64,000 nucleotides of DNA from Brasenia schreberi (GCA_036023115.1 JAYKKT010000086.1:18507501-18571500); one strand, 5' to 3'. Shown: positions 1-13,532, counted from the first letter of the stretch. A program made the numbers and translations. Notes: generated by a model from the sequence alone, not told the origin.

Positions 1-1505
1 TGCAGTTTTTTTCTAGCACACCATCTTAAGCAGCTATTTTAAAATAAAAAAGTGTATTCTCAAACATTGTAGCAGTCTCCCTTGAATCCCATGAAACCAT
101 AAGACTTCATTTACTCTTTGCCATGAACTACTAGGCTAGAAGCACAAATCTTCGCTACTTGGTGCTTACAAGCTTGGTTTATGTTAGTCATTCTCTTATA
201 CAAGCTTATGCAAGCTCGGTTTATGTTTAGACTCTACTTTTTTTGTTTACTTGATATCATTTCAATACATCTAAGATCGTGTGTCATTAATATTATGTAT
301 CTTTTGTTGAGCCAAACCAATAAAGATCACTTCTTTGTAGATCACTTCTTTGTTTCAATTTCAGCCACTCTACCACTACAACAACAACTAAGTCACTCTA
401 CCACTACTATAGAAAATTTTCAAATATTCTACCAATTTTCTTGGAAGAAGGGTTCCAACATTTAACAAACCCACCAAGCACATCATTATCTTTATTGTAT
501 AACATATATGTGAGACAGTAAAGAAGTAAGGAACAAATTTTCACAGTTATATAATCACCTTACCTCATATGGAATAGTTGATAAAAGCTTATAATAAGTG
601 GAGCTCACACAAAACTCATCGACAGATATTCTTGTAAGCATCTCATTCCCCTCCCCTCTCTATTCTTCTCTGCCTATTCTCCTAGATATTCCCAATCTTC
701 TAATACATCTACTCCGAGTGCAACTACCAAGAATTGAAAATGCCAAGAAGTTTTGAGGATATTATGATATCATTTATGCTATTCAAGTAGAAAGGTTAGT
801 AACCATTACAACCTCGAGATGTTTTCTAACATCAGATTCCTGCATTATTCTTGAAGTTCCTTATATTGTTATATTTTCTAACACCAAAAGTAAGATAAAA
901 GAAAAGTCACATTGTTGCTAGGACCGATGTTTCAATCTTCGGATTAGAGAGAAGTCCAGCCAATAGTGTGAGCAATTCAAACGACCTCCAGTCCAATATT
1001 GTCTTGCTTAGAATAAATTAATTCTGTATTAAATGCACATGGAATTTCGTAGAAGTTTGCTAGAACAAGTGAAGCCATAGGCATCAAAACCAATAAATTG
1101 ATAAATATAGGATATTAGCATAAGCAAGCCAAGCATCACATGAATATGTGTATATAACCAACAATACCACTGTGAGATAATGCCAAATGACATGAGACTA
1201 AAAAAATTTCTTCACTTTTGGCTTTTGGAACTCTCTGCAACCTATAGTAAAATAACATTCAAGTTAAAATATGAGAAGTAAAATCACTCCATAATAAAAG
1301 TGAAATATTTTGAACATCAATGGTAGGCGATTGAGAATTATTTTTATCATCATCATTAGCTTCCTCATTATCAATGCACAAAAGTTTAGAATCATACATT
1401 GGTAAAGGTTCACATGTACATACATGTGTAAAACATTGCACTTATAATAACTAAAATGTCTAAAAATTTCAAAGCAAAAGAATTTTATATATTAAAACTA
1501 TCAAT
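1..1505. other. AT-rich intergenic DNA, no gene seen
   Basis: AT-rich sequence with many stops in all frames. I see no domain, terminal repeat or RNA gene. It lies downstream of the minus-strand hAT remnant and may include decayed parts of that element, but nothing in it supports a call. Confidence 0.5.
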
Positions 1506-2166
1506 ACCTTTAATATATGCCCACGTCCAATTTTGAGCCGAAATCAAGGCTTCCAATGTCTTTGGGTGAAGTGTACTTCGATGAGGACTTATCTACCTCC
1601 CACTTGTACTAAAGGCATACTCATATGCTATAATAAAAATATGAATAGCAATAACATCTCTTACTATCCATATCAATCTCTCCATCTCCAATGACTTCTG
1701 AATTTGAGTTGTTCTCCATTCTCATAGAAACACAATCAACCTTATATCTCTCTCTTTCATTGTCATCTCTCACCTTATACTCTTGTAAGAAAATAACAAT
1801 AATTTTGAATTTCGTCAACTTCTATCTCAGCCTTATGATCACTAGAAATCAACTTAAAATTAAATTGCATAACCTTCATCTTGTATCTAGATCCAAGTCA
1901 ACAACAACACCCAAAAAATATCATGAATAGCGCCTCTGTAAGCTTTTCTATCATACAAGTGGTCATATCATAGGATTTGAATCATTAATCCATTTTGACA
2001 AATGTATATATTTGACAAAATAATTTCAACTTCTTACTTATATGCTTTATTATCACATTCATTATCACATAAAAACCTTATACTGTGAATCATGTATCTT
2101 CAAATGAGCAAAGATATCCTCATATTTGATAGTAGATTGAAGCATAAAATAAGTAGCATTCTACCT
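1506..2166 (-). pseudogene. hAT transposase remnant (C-terminal part)
   Basis: Read on the minus strand with frameshifts, this gives pieces of a hAT-superfamily transposase in the right order. At 2166-2050 is a segment resembling the family's RWNSTYLML block (here RxNATYFMLQSTIKYEDIF). Near 1900 is a segment like the VLDPRYKM block (VVVDLDLDTRYKMKVMQFNFK). At 1665-1506 is the C-terminal dimerisation block (RDVIAI..., then AFSTSGRxISPHRSTLHPKT and LEALISAQNW). In-frame stops and shifts show it is dead. The dimerisation block is the strongest match. The element's ends were not found. Confidence 0.8.
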
Positions 2167-2673
2167 AGTCTAACAATCAAGTAACAGTTTTTTGGGTACA
2201 TGAAATATTTAATTGTCAAAAACTTTGTATATTTGAAATGTTTTTGGGTATAATTTTTATAATTTCTATATAAAAAAGAGGGTAAATAAATAGAGAACTC
2301 TCAGTTGTGGAAAGACACTTGAAAGCTGCCTTCTATGAGGTCGCCTCAGAACATCAAGAAACGAAGAGAGGGGTGGGATGGTTGTTGTCCCCGAACTTGT
2401 ACTGAAATTACTAAATCTGTTTATATTTCACCTATTTCCAAAATGGCACCTATATTTTATTTGAAATTGTTGATAGGCGTCTAAAAATATTTACAACATT
2501 TCAATACCTAGATATTTTAGATATTGCAATATAATACCTGACTATGTTTTATTACTTGTTTATTAGAAAATATCTTATTGTTTATTATATGTTGCTTGTT
2601 TTTGGTTTTTCATTTGAAATATTCAGACCCTCTTATTGTTATCTTTGCCAAATTATTACAATTGACTTCTATA
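2167..2673. other. Non-coding AT-rich spacer, possibly 5' part of a copia element
   Basis: No open frame of interest. The part just before 2673 resembles the part just before 5992 (the stretch 'ttatatgttgcttgtt' occurs in both), so it may be the leader of a copia element. No LTR or tRNA primer site was recognised. Confidence 0.35.
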
Positions 2674-3345
2674 ATGTGTGTTTTTGAATTGTCAAAGACT
2701 AAAAAACTAAATGGCTTAAATTTTCAAACGTGGAAAAGAAGATTTTTGTTGGCCTTAACTTTATAGGGTATTGATTATGTTTTTAGGAAAACTATTTTAC
2801 CCTTACGCCAATTGCAACAGATGATGAAAAAGAAAAATATAAGACATTTTTAAGGATGTACTATAGTCAAGACTATCATGTTAACATATATGGAGGATGA
2901 CTTAATTATGGTGTTTCAAGAATTCGAGACCACTAAAGAGTTGTTTGACTCTTTAACAACAAAATATGACATTACAGCTAAACTTCATGTTTAACTACTC
3001 CTTTAGAAACATGATTCCTATGAAATAAAAGAAGGGGATAACGTAGTTGAATATGATAATCACAACTCTTAGACTTGGGTCAGACTTTAACCTTTCTAAA
3101 CCTTCTCTAAAACTAGCAATTGAATAAGAATATATGAATAAGAATAAAAGAGAAAAATTATTAGTTGTTGAAGATGATTTAGAGTCAAGCTCTAGAAACA
3201 ATCAGAATAAAAAAAACAAATAAAAGTTTAGTAAAGTAATAAGAAGGGTGGTGAGTTTTTCAAGAAATCATACGAGTCTATTTTTCGGGTAATATGTTTC
3301 AACTGTGAAAATATGGGACACTACAAATGGCACTCACGACTCCGA
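2674..3345 (+). pseudogene. Ty1/copia gag fragment
   Basis: Broken reading frame with the copia gag signature KLNGLNFQTWKRRFLLALTL near its start, a YMEDDLI block near 2890, and a degraded CCHC zinc knuckle near 3297-3340 (CFNCENMGHYKWHS, last Cys lost). Several stops interrupt it. It closely parallels a second gag starting at 5992, so two related copia insertions or a duplication are present. No pol follows it. Confidence 0.75.
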
Positions 3346-3950
3346 GAGGATCCGGTTGAAAGAAAGAATCAACATTGATATTAGAGCGAGGTTGAATAAA
3401 ATATACTTGTGATTGCCGCAAAAACCAAGACAGACAGTTGGAGTCATTCCTCAAGTGACCAGAGTCTATCGATAAATTGTCGTAGTCAAAATTGTTTGTC
3501 GAAAACCACCAAAGGTGGCCTAAGACAGTCGAGAAAATAACTAGGGAGCAAAGACCGACAGAAAGACCACAAGGCCAAAGGCCAGTGGAAGGTCGAAAGT
3601 TGGCACAAGGTCGCCTCGAGCACCCGACTGAAAAGTTTGTTTTTCCCTAGATGGTTTGATAATTACAGTCTATCACGGGTAAATTTACCAAAAAGTCCAG
3701 ATATTTTAAGTTAAAACAAGTTTTACCCAAATAGGTGAAAGGACATTTTTGCCTTCTAACAATTTATGAAAATTATGAAATACCAACCTTTGAAATTACA
3801 CTATTGCTCCTGGACAAGCGTAATTTTACAGTTTTGTCACTATGTAAAAAGACATTACTACTCGTATCTTTAAGAAAAAATGCAAATTCGAATAGAGGGG
3901 CAAAATTACTACCCTACTCTCGATAAATTTTGAAAATCTTTGAAAAATCA
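3346..3950. other. Non-coding DNA between copia fragment and LINE
   Basis: No recognisable coding domain. It may be LTR or untranslated retroelement sequence, but no matching second copy was found. The last 12 bases (3939-3950, tttgaaaaatca) are the left target-site duplication of the LINE that follows. Confidence 0.4.
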
Positions 3951-5611
3951 AAGACAATGATGAAAAAATTCTAGTGGTAAATGATGATATAAGAAATAGA
4001 TGGAAAAACTATTTTTATAATCTTTTTAATGAAAATAAAGATGTTAGTATTAGCTTAGGAGAGTTATCCAAATAAGAAAAGTATATAAACCACAATTTAT
4101 ACTGACGTATTCGAAAAGAATGAAGTCAAAGAGCCTCTTAAACATATGAAGGGTCATAAATCAGTAGGACCAGATAATATTCCTATAGAAGTTTGGAAAA
4201 TACTAGGAGAAATAGGAATCACTTGGCTCACAAGACTATTTAATGAAATATGGAAAAACCAAAAGATGCCCAAGGAATGGAGAGCAAGTACACTTATACC
4301 CATATATAAGAACAAGGGAGACATTTAAAATTGTGCGAATTATCAAGGTATCAAGTTAATGAGCCATACTATGAAATTATGGGAAAGAATTATTGAGCGT
4401 AGGTTAAGACAAGTATCAAGTACAACAGAGAACCAATTTGGATTCATGCCAGGCAAATCTACTATTGAAGCGATTCACCTTTTGAGACGTCTTATAGAAC
4501 ATTTTAGAGCAAAAAGGAAAGACATTCACATGATATTTATTGATCTAGAAAAAACTTATGATAGGGTATTGAAGGAGGTTCTTTGGAGAACTTTGGAAAA
4601 AAGAGGTATCCCATTGACATATATTAACCTTACAAGAGACATGTATGATGGTGCAAAAACATGTGTGAGGACTCATGAAGGAACAACAGACTTCTTTGAA
4701 GTTAATATTGGGTTACATCAAGGATCAACTTTAAGTCCATACTTATTTATAATGGTGATGGATGAGTTAACAAAACATATTCAAGATGAAGTACCTTGGT
4801 GTATGTTATTTGTTGATGACATTGTATTAGTGGAGGAATCTAAGGAAAAAGTTAATAGAAAATTGGAACTATGGAGAGAAACATTAGAAAGAAAGAGCCT
4901 CCAACTTAGTAGAACAAAGACAGAATATATGGAATGTAAGTTTGATCATTTGGTTACCTCAGAGGACATAGAAATTAAAATTGGCACACATTGCATCCCC
5001 CAAAAGGAAAGTTTTAAATACCTAGGATCACTTTTTCAGAGTGAGAGAAGAATTGATGGAGATGTTACGCGTAGAATTAATGCTGGTTGGTTAAAATGGA
5101 GAGGAGCATCAGGTATTCTTTGTGATAAGAAGATACCATTAAAGTTAAAAGATAAATATTATAGAGCAGCAATTAGGCCTGCCATGTTTTATGGTTCTAA
5201 GTGTTGGGCAGTTAATCATCAACATGTACAAAAGATGTATGTGACAGAAATGAAGATGTTGAGATGGATGAGTGGTCATACAAGAAAAGACCGTATACAT
5301 AATGAGCTTATTAGAAACAAATTAGGAGTGGCACCAATAGAGGATAAAACGAGAGAATATCGTTTAAGATGGTTTGGACATATAGAAAGAAGATCAAAAG
5401 AAGAACCTGTAAGAAGGTTAGAAAAACTAAATTTGGAAAGTATTAAAAGAGGTAGAGGATGACCACAAAAGTGTTGGAAAGAAATGATAAAGAATGATCT
5501 AGCTTATTATGAGTTAACTACTAACATGGCACACGATAGAGATCTGTGGAAACAAAGAATCCATGTAGCCGACCCCATCTAGTATGAGAAAAGGCTTAGT
5601 TGTTGTTGTTG
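3951..5611 (+). mobile_element. 5'-truncated RTE-type LINE (reverse transcriptase), with TSD
   Basis: Non-LTR retrotransposon lacking its endonuclease. The RT is read in two open stretches split by one in-frame stop near 4326: 4146-4328 (KSVGPDNIPIEVWKILGE) and 4359-5462 with FGFMPGKSTIEAIHLLRRL, HQGSTLSPYLF and the catalytic FVDDIVL motif, then the family's C-terminal block (RWFGHIERR). The 3' end is 'gaccccatctagtatg', 'aaaggcttag' and a short GTT run, a tail shared by the other LINE copies here. A 12-bp TSD (tttgaaaaatca) sits at 3939-3950 and 5612-5623. It is the most intact RT in the window but is not autonomous. Confidence 0.9.
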
Positions 5612-5623
5612 TTTGAAAAATCA

Positions 5624-5991
5624 GGGAAAAAGTTACTAGTGTATCCTTATTCTTTTTGAATAATTACCAAATAGGACATATAGATAAAAATTCTAATTTG
5701 ACCCTAAAATTTTGAGAAATTATAATGCCATGAAAACAGGAAAAAATTATAGATTTGTACCTGGTCTGTTTATGAAAATAAATAAACAAGTTATAAAAAC
5801 TCAAAGATGATACTTAAAATATGTTTGAAATTGGTTTTAAGTATATTATGTTATTTTTAGTTCAGTAGACGGATATTCTATATTTTATATTTTAATGATT
5901 GACTATCTGTTATATGTTGCTTGTTGTATGTTTCCTTTTTAGACCGTCTGATTGTTGTTTTTGTCAAACACATAAAAATAAACTCCCGAAT
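5624..5991. other. Non-coding spacer before the second copia gag
   Basis: AT-rich, no coding signal. The 3' part resembles the leader before the first gag. No LTR recognised. Confidence 0.35.
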
Positions 5992-8900
5992 ATGTGTATC
6001 CGAATTGGGAAAAGCGTAAAAATTAAACAATCTTAATTTTCAAACATAAAAAAGGAGAATATCATTGGCTCTTACACTAGAATTTATAGACTATGTGCCA
6101 AGGGAAACTGTACAACCATCAACCCCTCATATAATTGAGCAACAAAAATAAATGTATAAAATATTTTTAAAAGATGACACGATAGCAAGAACTATCATGT
6201 TAACATATATGGAGGATGATCTGATTAGGGACTTTGAAGAGTATGAGACTAGGAAACGAGTTGTTTAACTCAATAACAACTAAGTATGACACTACAACTA
6301 AGCTTTATATTTAATTATTACTATAAAAATATAAGTCTTATAAAATGAAAGAATGAGATAATGTAGTAGAACATGTTAACCATATGTTGATAATGGCAAA
6401 GGACTTAGTTGTAGCCAAATCAGTCATCCCAAAATAAATGTTGATATCTACAATACTAAATAATTTTTTCCATTATATAACATGGTCGCTACCACCCTTA
6501 CACTAGGGATTGGGACAAGCCTTTCTGAATTATCCCTCAAACTAGCAATCAAATAAGAGCATATGAACAAAAATAAAAAAGAGAAATTACTAGTAGTTCA
6601 AGATGAGATAGAGTACAGATCTATAATCAACTAGAAGAGAAATAAACCAAATAAGAAGTTTGACAAGAATAACAAAAAAGACGGCCAACCTTTTAAAAAA
6701 ATATAGAAAACTATTTCTCAGCTCAAGTGCTTCAAATATGGAAAAATAGGGCACTCTAAGAGGGATTGTCGCAACAAGAAGAATGGTGAAAACACCCAAT
6801 AATATGGATAATCAGAGAAGAAGGACATAATCTCTATGGTATCTAAATGCTTTTACATGAATTGTCGGGTCATTGACGGGTAGATTGACTCTAGAGCAAC
6901 CAGACATATCTCGAAGAGCAAGGTAAGAGTTATGGACATAAAGAAATATAAACTAGGGGAATATATGGTGTATGTGAGAAATAACACATTTTCTAATGTC
7001 CTTAGAGTAGGGTCCTTTAGGATTCATGTACAAGGCACACCAATTGTTTTGATTGATATATTGATTGTGTCAACTATAAGGCGCAATTTTGTTTCAGTCC
7101 TTGCCTTAGTTAAGAAGAACTTTGAAGTCAGATTTTTTCTTGATAAAGTGAAAGCGAGAAAGTACGAGAAAGTATTCTTCTTTGGACAATTTGATGTTAA
7201 ACATGGTTTGTTCATGTTAAATAAAAATGAAAGTGAAGGTTTTTCTATTTATATTGATTGTACATTTAATGTTGATGTGAATGTTTAGCATAAATGTCAA
7301 GGGCATATAAGTCTAAAAAAGTTGAGGAAGTTATCCGACTTTGACTTATTGTAAAGATTTTACGAAAATACTTTTAGTAAGTGTAAAGCCTATATATAAG
7401 AGAAAATGACAAGAAAAATATTTTCTAAGGAAATAACAAAGGCAACAAGCTAGTTGAAAATCATTCACAATCATTTATGTGAACCTTTTAGAGTAAAATT
7501 ACATTGAGAAAAAGTTTATTTTATAACATTTATTGATGATTACTCGAGATATACATACTTATATCTCTTAGCATATAAATCTAAGACACTTAAAGTATTC
7601 AAAGAATATAAGCAGGAAGTTGAAAACCAACTAGTGCATACAATCAAAGTCTTGAGATCGGATAGAAGTGAAAAGTATAATTCTAGAGAACTTTTAGAAT
7701 TATGTAAAAACTTTGGTATTACAAAGCAAAATACAATGTTCAGGACACCTCAATAAGATGGTGTAACAGAGAGATATAATAGGACCTTATTTAATATGAC
7801 AAGGTCTATGTTAATAGATGTTTTTCACTCAAGGCTATTTTGGAAAGAAACGGTAAGTATGATTGTGTATATACTCAACAGAGTATCTTGTAAAGATGTA
7901 TTTTCTACACCATATGAGATATGGTTTGGAAGAAAACCAAACATAAGTTATCTCAAGAGGTGTGGATCTATCGCTCATGTCAAGATTCTTGACTAGTCTA
8001 GAGATAAGCTAGACAGTAGGTCCTTGATATGTATATTTATTTGATATCCTAAAGGATCTAAAGGATATCAATTTTATCATAAAAAATATTAACTAATAGA
8101 GAGCAAAGATGTTGAATTATTGGAAGATACTAAGAATGACATCCTTGAAAATGATGATGAGCATATTAATGATCTATAAGGTCTAGATCTATCATCATTT
8201 AAACCTATAGATGATCTTCATAAACAAACTGAAACTTTAAGTAGACATAAAAGACTTAGGATCATACCGTACTACTTAAAGGATTATCATACTTACAAGG
8301 TTGAGGAAGTGTGTAATTTAGTGGATTTACATGAGCTGACTGATAACTTGACATATTGGTAGGTTATTCACTCATCTCAATCAACAGACTAGGAAAAAGT
8401 CATTTATGAAGAAATTGAATCTATTGAGAAAAACTAAGTTTGAGAGTTGATTGATTTAATGGAAGGAAGAAAAGTCATAGGTTGTAAATGAGTTTTGAAA
8501 AAGAAATATAAAGTTGATGGATCAATCAACAAGTTTAAGACGAGGTTGGTTGCGAAGGGTTTTTCAAAAAAGGAGATGATAAATTATGTTGAAACATATT
8601 CTCCTATTGTGAAATTTGTATCTATAAGAATAATTCTAACAATTTTAGTATATTATGATTTGAATTTATATTATTTAGATGTAAAAATTGATTTTTTAAA
8701 TAGTGATTTAGATTAAATCATGTATATGCAACAACCATATGGATATATTGTTAAAGGCCAAGAAGATAAGGTATATTGGTTAGAAAAAATTCATATATGA
8801 CTTTAAATAGTCACCTCGTCGATGGTATTTGACTTTTCAATATACCATTATAGAACTTGGGTTTGTAACTAATGAATTTGACCATTGTATATATGTCTTG

Positions 8901-10023
8901 AACAATGAGAGTCACTTTGTCATCTTATCATTATACGTAGATAACATATTGTTAATTGATAATGATAATGAGATGATTGTCAAAATCAAGTCATGGTTAA
9001 ACTCAAGGATCGAAATGAAGGATATAGGGGAAGCATCTTATATCTTAGGTATAAAGATTTCTCAAGACAGAGAATATAAACTCTTATGCCTAAGTCAAGA
9101 GAGAGATATCGATTATATCCTCAAGAAGTTTAAAATGGGTGAATGCAAGCCTATATCTACACCTGTCGCAAAATGGGTCAAATTGAGTAAGTTGATTGTC
9201 CTTATGAGGGAGACAATAAACTTAATGTTCCTTATATATAAGTTATGAGTAACTTGATGTATGTTATATTGTGTACAAGACCTGATATCAGCTTCATTGT
9301 TCTTGTAAGTAGATATCAAAGTAATTCTAGTTGACAGCATTGTATAGCTGTGAAAAGTATTCTAAGTTATCTTAAAGGAACAAAAAAACTTGAAACTTTG
9401 CTTTCAAGAGATGAACTGAAAGTGGTAGGATACGAAGATACTGATTTTATTGAGAGAAAAGATGACAACAAATCAATCTTGAAACAAATATTCTTATTTG
9501 GAGGTAGAGTTGTTTCTTAGACATGTAAGAAACATGGGTGTGTAGTGTTGGATACACATGAGGTTGAGTATGTGGCTTTTTGTATGACTGCAATAAGTGT
9601 TGTTTGAATAATCCGCTTCATACGTGATTTGAAGTTGGATATAGTCAACGAGTCAGTTGTTATTTATTATGACAATAATGTAATAATTACTCTGATTAAG
9701 AGTGGAGCTGATAATTCAAAAGGCAAACATATGGTTAAATACTACCATGATATGGTTATGAGAAAAGAAATATCCATCTCATATATGCCAACTCATTATA
9801 TGTTGGCAGACTCCTTGACTAAAGACATAGCATAAGATCTTTTATCAAAGCACGTTACAAACATGGGTTTAAGATATGTTTGATTGTTGTATAGGTAAGA
9901 AACCACGTAACATTTAATGATTGTAATAGCAATTATAGATGGCATGACTTGAAAAACCTCATGAAAGTGAGAGGTAAAATGAATAGTATGTCAAAATACT
10001 TGCTCGAATGAGTAAGTGGGAGA
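5992..10023 (+). mobile_element. Decayed Ty1/copia element, gag-pol
   Basis: A full copia gene order can be followed through many stops and frameshifts. Gag is at about 5992-6760 with a broken zinc knuckle (CFKYGKIGHSKRDC). A protease-end/pre-integrase block is at 6890-7290 (DSRATRHIS). The integrase core is at 7440-8000, with catalytic residues in FIDDYSRYTY, LRSDRSEKY and GVTERYNRT. RT is at 8490-9240 (TRLVAKGFSKKE; the active site reads YVDN instead of YVDD). RNase H is at 9410-9834, ending ADSLTKDIA. A purine tract (aagtgggaga) precedes the putative 3' LTR at about 10024. The many breaks and the altered RT site show it cannot move by itself. Confidence 0.85.
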
Positions 10024-10260
10024 TGTAATGTTAGATTTTATCATTCTCGACAGTAAATCCCTCAAAGCACATACAAACGTATACATTAAAATATATTAAA
10101 AACATATGTTGCAGATAAACGTATATAGTACATAGAAACAGCTTGTAACAGAAAGTTCACGACAAGGAAGATGAACTTGGTAATCCTGTACTATAGACGA
10201 AAAACATAGAGAATAAAACAAGAAAGGATAAGTCAATCTTCCCTAGTAATCCGCCATAGA
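10024..10260 (+). repeat. Putative 3' LTR of the decayed copia element
   Basis: Starts TGTAATGTTAG directly after the polypurine tract, as an LTR would. No matching 5' LTR was found, so the right border is a guess. It abuts the Root_cap gene fragment. Confidence 0.4.
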
Positions 10261-10925
10261 GAAACCACGAAAACCACTTCACCGACTCACGACTCCAGCT
10301 GAAAGAAGGGACCAACAGAACTCACCCAAACAAGAGTTGAAGTTAGAAAGAACTGCTAGAACTAACAGCATTCTGGCTAACAGCAGTCTGGTCACACTGC
10401 CAGAAATCGTCGAGGTCTCGGTGAACGTAGTGCCCGTGACCATGGAAGACGATCGGATACACAGATACCACAGCATTCTGGTCACACTGCCAGAAATCGT
10501 CGAGGTCTCGGTGAACGTAGTGCCCGTGACCATGGAAGACGATCGGATGCACAGATACCACAGCATTCTGGTCACACTGCCAGAAATCGTCGTGGTCTCG
10601 GTGAACGTAGTGCCCGTTACCATGGAAGACGATCGGATACACTGATACCGGATTCCTGCTGATGACTGCTTTGCTCACCTTGAAGTTCAGCTAAGATTCT
10701 TTAGCCTCAGTCCTCAGGTAGAAGGCATCATTGGCCAGACTTTCCAACCAGACTACCAGAGCCCAGTGAAGATAGGAGTGCTCATGCCAGTCATGGGAGG
10801 TGAGGACAAGTACAGAACACCTTCACTTCTTTCACCAGAATGCAAGCTCTGAAAGTTCAAGCCGAAAGGCGAAGCAGTGCCTCAGAACAAGGTACAGCCA
10901 TGGTGAAGGAATTGTTTGCCGAAAA
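10260..10925 (+). pseudogene. Root_cap / LEA-like domain gene fragment with triplicated segment
   Basis: One plus-strand frame reads like the C-terminal part of plant Root_cap-domain proteins (PF06830): KLERTARTNSI, then VSVNVVPVTMEDDRIHRY, then DDCFAHLEVQLRFFSLSPQ, GQTFQPDYQSPVKIGVLMPV and MGGEDKYRTPSLLSPECK. The part before DDCFAH is a 30-residue unit present three times because of a 90-bp tandem repeat. Two single-base stops break the frame, both TGA: one after DDRIH near 10644 and one after PECKL near 10851. A possible polyadenylation signal (aataaa) lies at about 11038. The 5' part of the gene and its signal peptide are missing. Root_cap proteins are secreted, of unclear biochemical role. 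It is more likely a relic or captured fragment than a live gene. Confidence 0.75.
10391..10650 (+). repeat. 90-bp tandem repeat, three copies
   Basis: Copies start at 10391, 10481 and 10571 (each begins gtcacactgccagaaatcgt). The period is exactly 90 bp, so the frame is kept and open frames appear on both strands. Copies differ by only a few bases, which points to a recent expansion. Confidence 0.95.
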
Positions 10926-11089
10926 TGAAGATATATTCAATAGAGCAATTATTTGCCTCCTGCAATATACTCTTTTCCGTGTTGTTATGGATACGAATTC
11001 ATGTGTGACCCTTGTAATCTTAAAGAAACTGTTGATGAATAAAACCTGCTATGTTTTTCCATGCTACGTTGTTAATCCGCGCATATGAA

Positions 11090-12312
11090 CCTTGTGTGCC
11101 ACTAAGCACTAGTGTCCGTGTAGTGAATTAGGAGGTTATAATTAAAGGAGTCGAAGATTTTATTATTAACTAAAAGTTGTTTGGAAAACGTAATGCTAAT
11201 GTCGATATACACTACCAATTGGAATTGTATGCTTCAAATCGAAAATACTTAGTTAATCATGAAAAATTAATGTTTCTTCTCTTATTGGTGCGGAATGAGA
11301 TGGATGAGGTAGCTGTGGCATCTATATTGTAATACAATATGCATACTAGTACAAATTTTCTATGAGTTACTAGAGGTCGCAACCAACCGAAACTCTCTCT
11401 CTCACACATACACATATACATATATGTGTATATATGTGTATTCATATATAAATACACATCTATATATATATATATGAATGCATATGTATATACACATATA
11501 TATACATGCTAGCATCTCCAAACAAATCTTAACTCTCAATTTTAAAATATAGATGGTTGGTATTTGAATTTAAAAGTAAAAAGTAATTAAAAAACTTTTA
11601 AATTTTTAAATTCAAATATCGATTTTCTAGTTTTAAAAGTAAATGGTTGAGATTTGTTTCGATACACTAGCATGTAATATTACTAGTATATACAATGCAA
11701 TATATGTATGTGTATATGTGTATGTATATATTAGATATATGTGCTTATATAAAGATGTGATCTACAAATTATACATATATTTTACATATATAAATGCACA
11801 TAAGACAAATGCATGTATAATATGTAAATATTATATATATTAGGTTCCCAGTTGAGTCAACTCTGACCGAGCGCCCGGGTTTAAATAATATGACCCGAAG
11901 AAAGATTAGGTCTAATCTGGTTTGGCCTGTTTTTAACCCCAACCAGAAATGACCCGATCTTTTTTTTGGGTTACAGAGGGAGGCCGAAGCTACAACGACG
12001 CATACGTGCACCCCGGTAGTCAAAGAAAGTGACCCGATTTAACACTCCAACGAGTTAACATCTTTTTACTTTTTAACATTAGTATACTGGCCTCTAAGTC
12101 TACCTAAAAGGTGCTTAACCACTTAGTGTATGGGGGCACCAAATGCTATTTTATACACTCCACGCAAAGAAACTACTTAATTAATGTTTTTTTGGTTATT
12201 TGGGCGAAATAAAGTGAATAAGGTGGTAGCAATATCTATATTGTAGATGTATGCATACTATAATAAATATTGTATATGAGTTACTAAGGGTGGCAATTTC
12301 TGACTGAACCTG

Positions 12313-12375
<63 letters not shown>

Positions 12376-13377
12376 GGAGACCCGTTTTAGGGTGATGAGG
12401 CATATGCCTCACCCAAAATCTTAAAAATTCATGAGCTAGTCGTTGTATAGAAAGAAATATAAGTGTTTTGTGGACATGAAATATAAGTGTGTGTCACATC
12501 AAAGAAATTATTAAGTTTGCTATTATAGAGAGAGAGAGAGAGAAAACGTGATATATTGTAACACGCTTAGGTGCTAGCATATCCAAACAAATCTCAATCA
12601 TTCATGTTGGTTTAATGGTTGAGATTTAAATTTAAAATCAAAATTATATGTATATTTTTTTATAGGTTTACTTTATCCACATGCACAATTTTTGTTTTTT
12701 AAATTTAAAATTTTAATCATTCATCAACTTAAGATTGATTGTTGGACATAACATCTAAATGTAATAATGTACTATATATATATGCATGCACACTTATAGA
12801 TGGTTGTATATATGTGGCAAATCTAGAATTTGGCAGCAGGTATCGAATAGCCTATGAAACTGTTTAAGGTGACCATGGATTCAACTGTGAGGTTTAGTAT
12901 TTTCATTCATTTCATATTTCAGGTGGGGCGAACGCCCCACCTTACCTATTTCTGATCCACCACTGTGTACATATGTACTACCTATATGAATACATGAATA
13001 GACACACATGTAAAGTATAGTGTGTATATGAACATTATATATAATAAAATCTGCATACTATACATATAATCTACATGCATAATACAATATAAGAGATATA
13101 CATATATAATATATAAACATTATATATGTGTGTGTATAAAATATACACTAGGTAATTTGTATACACAAAGAGTCCTAGTTAGGTTGACCCAACCCCGTCC
13201 AGTCTGAGTTGAAACAATACGGCCTTGAAGAAAAATCAGGTCGGTTACAGGTCAGCCTATGTTTTACCCGAGCCTAAAGTGACCAGTTTACCACCCCTAT
13301 GGGTTACCAACTTAAAACTTTTCAATATTACGCAACTCTTAAGTCCGCCGAAAAAACCTTGACCGCTTAGAACCTTA
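11090..13377. repeat. AT-rich repeat region with microsatellites and MITE-like ends
   Basis: No gene seen. It holds (TA)n at 12315-12371, a short (GA)n near 12530, and two copies of a diffuse motif (gctagcat, ccaaacaaatct) near 11510 and 12575, with a weaker relative near 14640. Segments near 11850-11960 and 13180-13310 are rich in 'gacccga/gacccaac' strings and resemble ends of hAT-type MITEs. Reading frames through the TA runs are not coding. Confidence 0.5.
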
Positions 13378-13532
13378 GAGGTAGACATGACCGGTTTCTG
13401 ACCGGTTCCAACCATGAATCAAACCGGGTTAGGAACTGTTTGAAACCCAGAACTGATGAAGCTAGCAAACCCTAAACCGTGGCTGGAACTACTATTTTTT
13501 TAATTATTATTTTTAAAAAATATATAAAAGTA

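Noticed and set aside
10391..10650. CRISPR-like array.
   Set aside because: Contiguous 90-bp tandem units without spacers, coding, in a plant genome.
10279..10678. Two minus-strand open frames of 111-114 codons across the 90-bp repeats.
   Set aside because: Shadows of the plus-strand Root_cap frame; the 90-bp period keeps them open by arithmetic.
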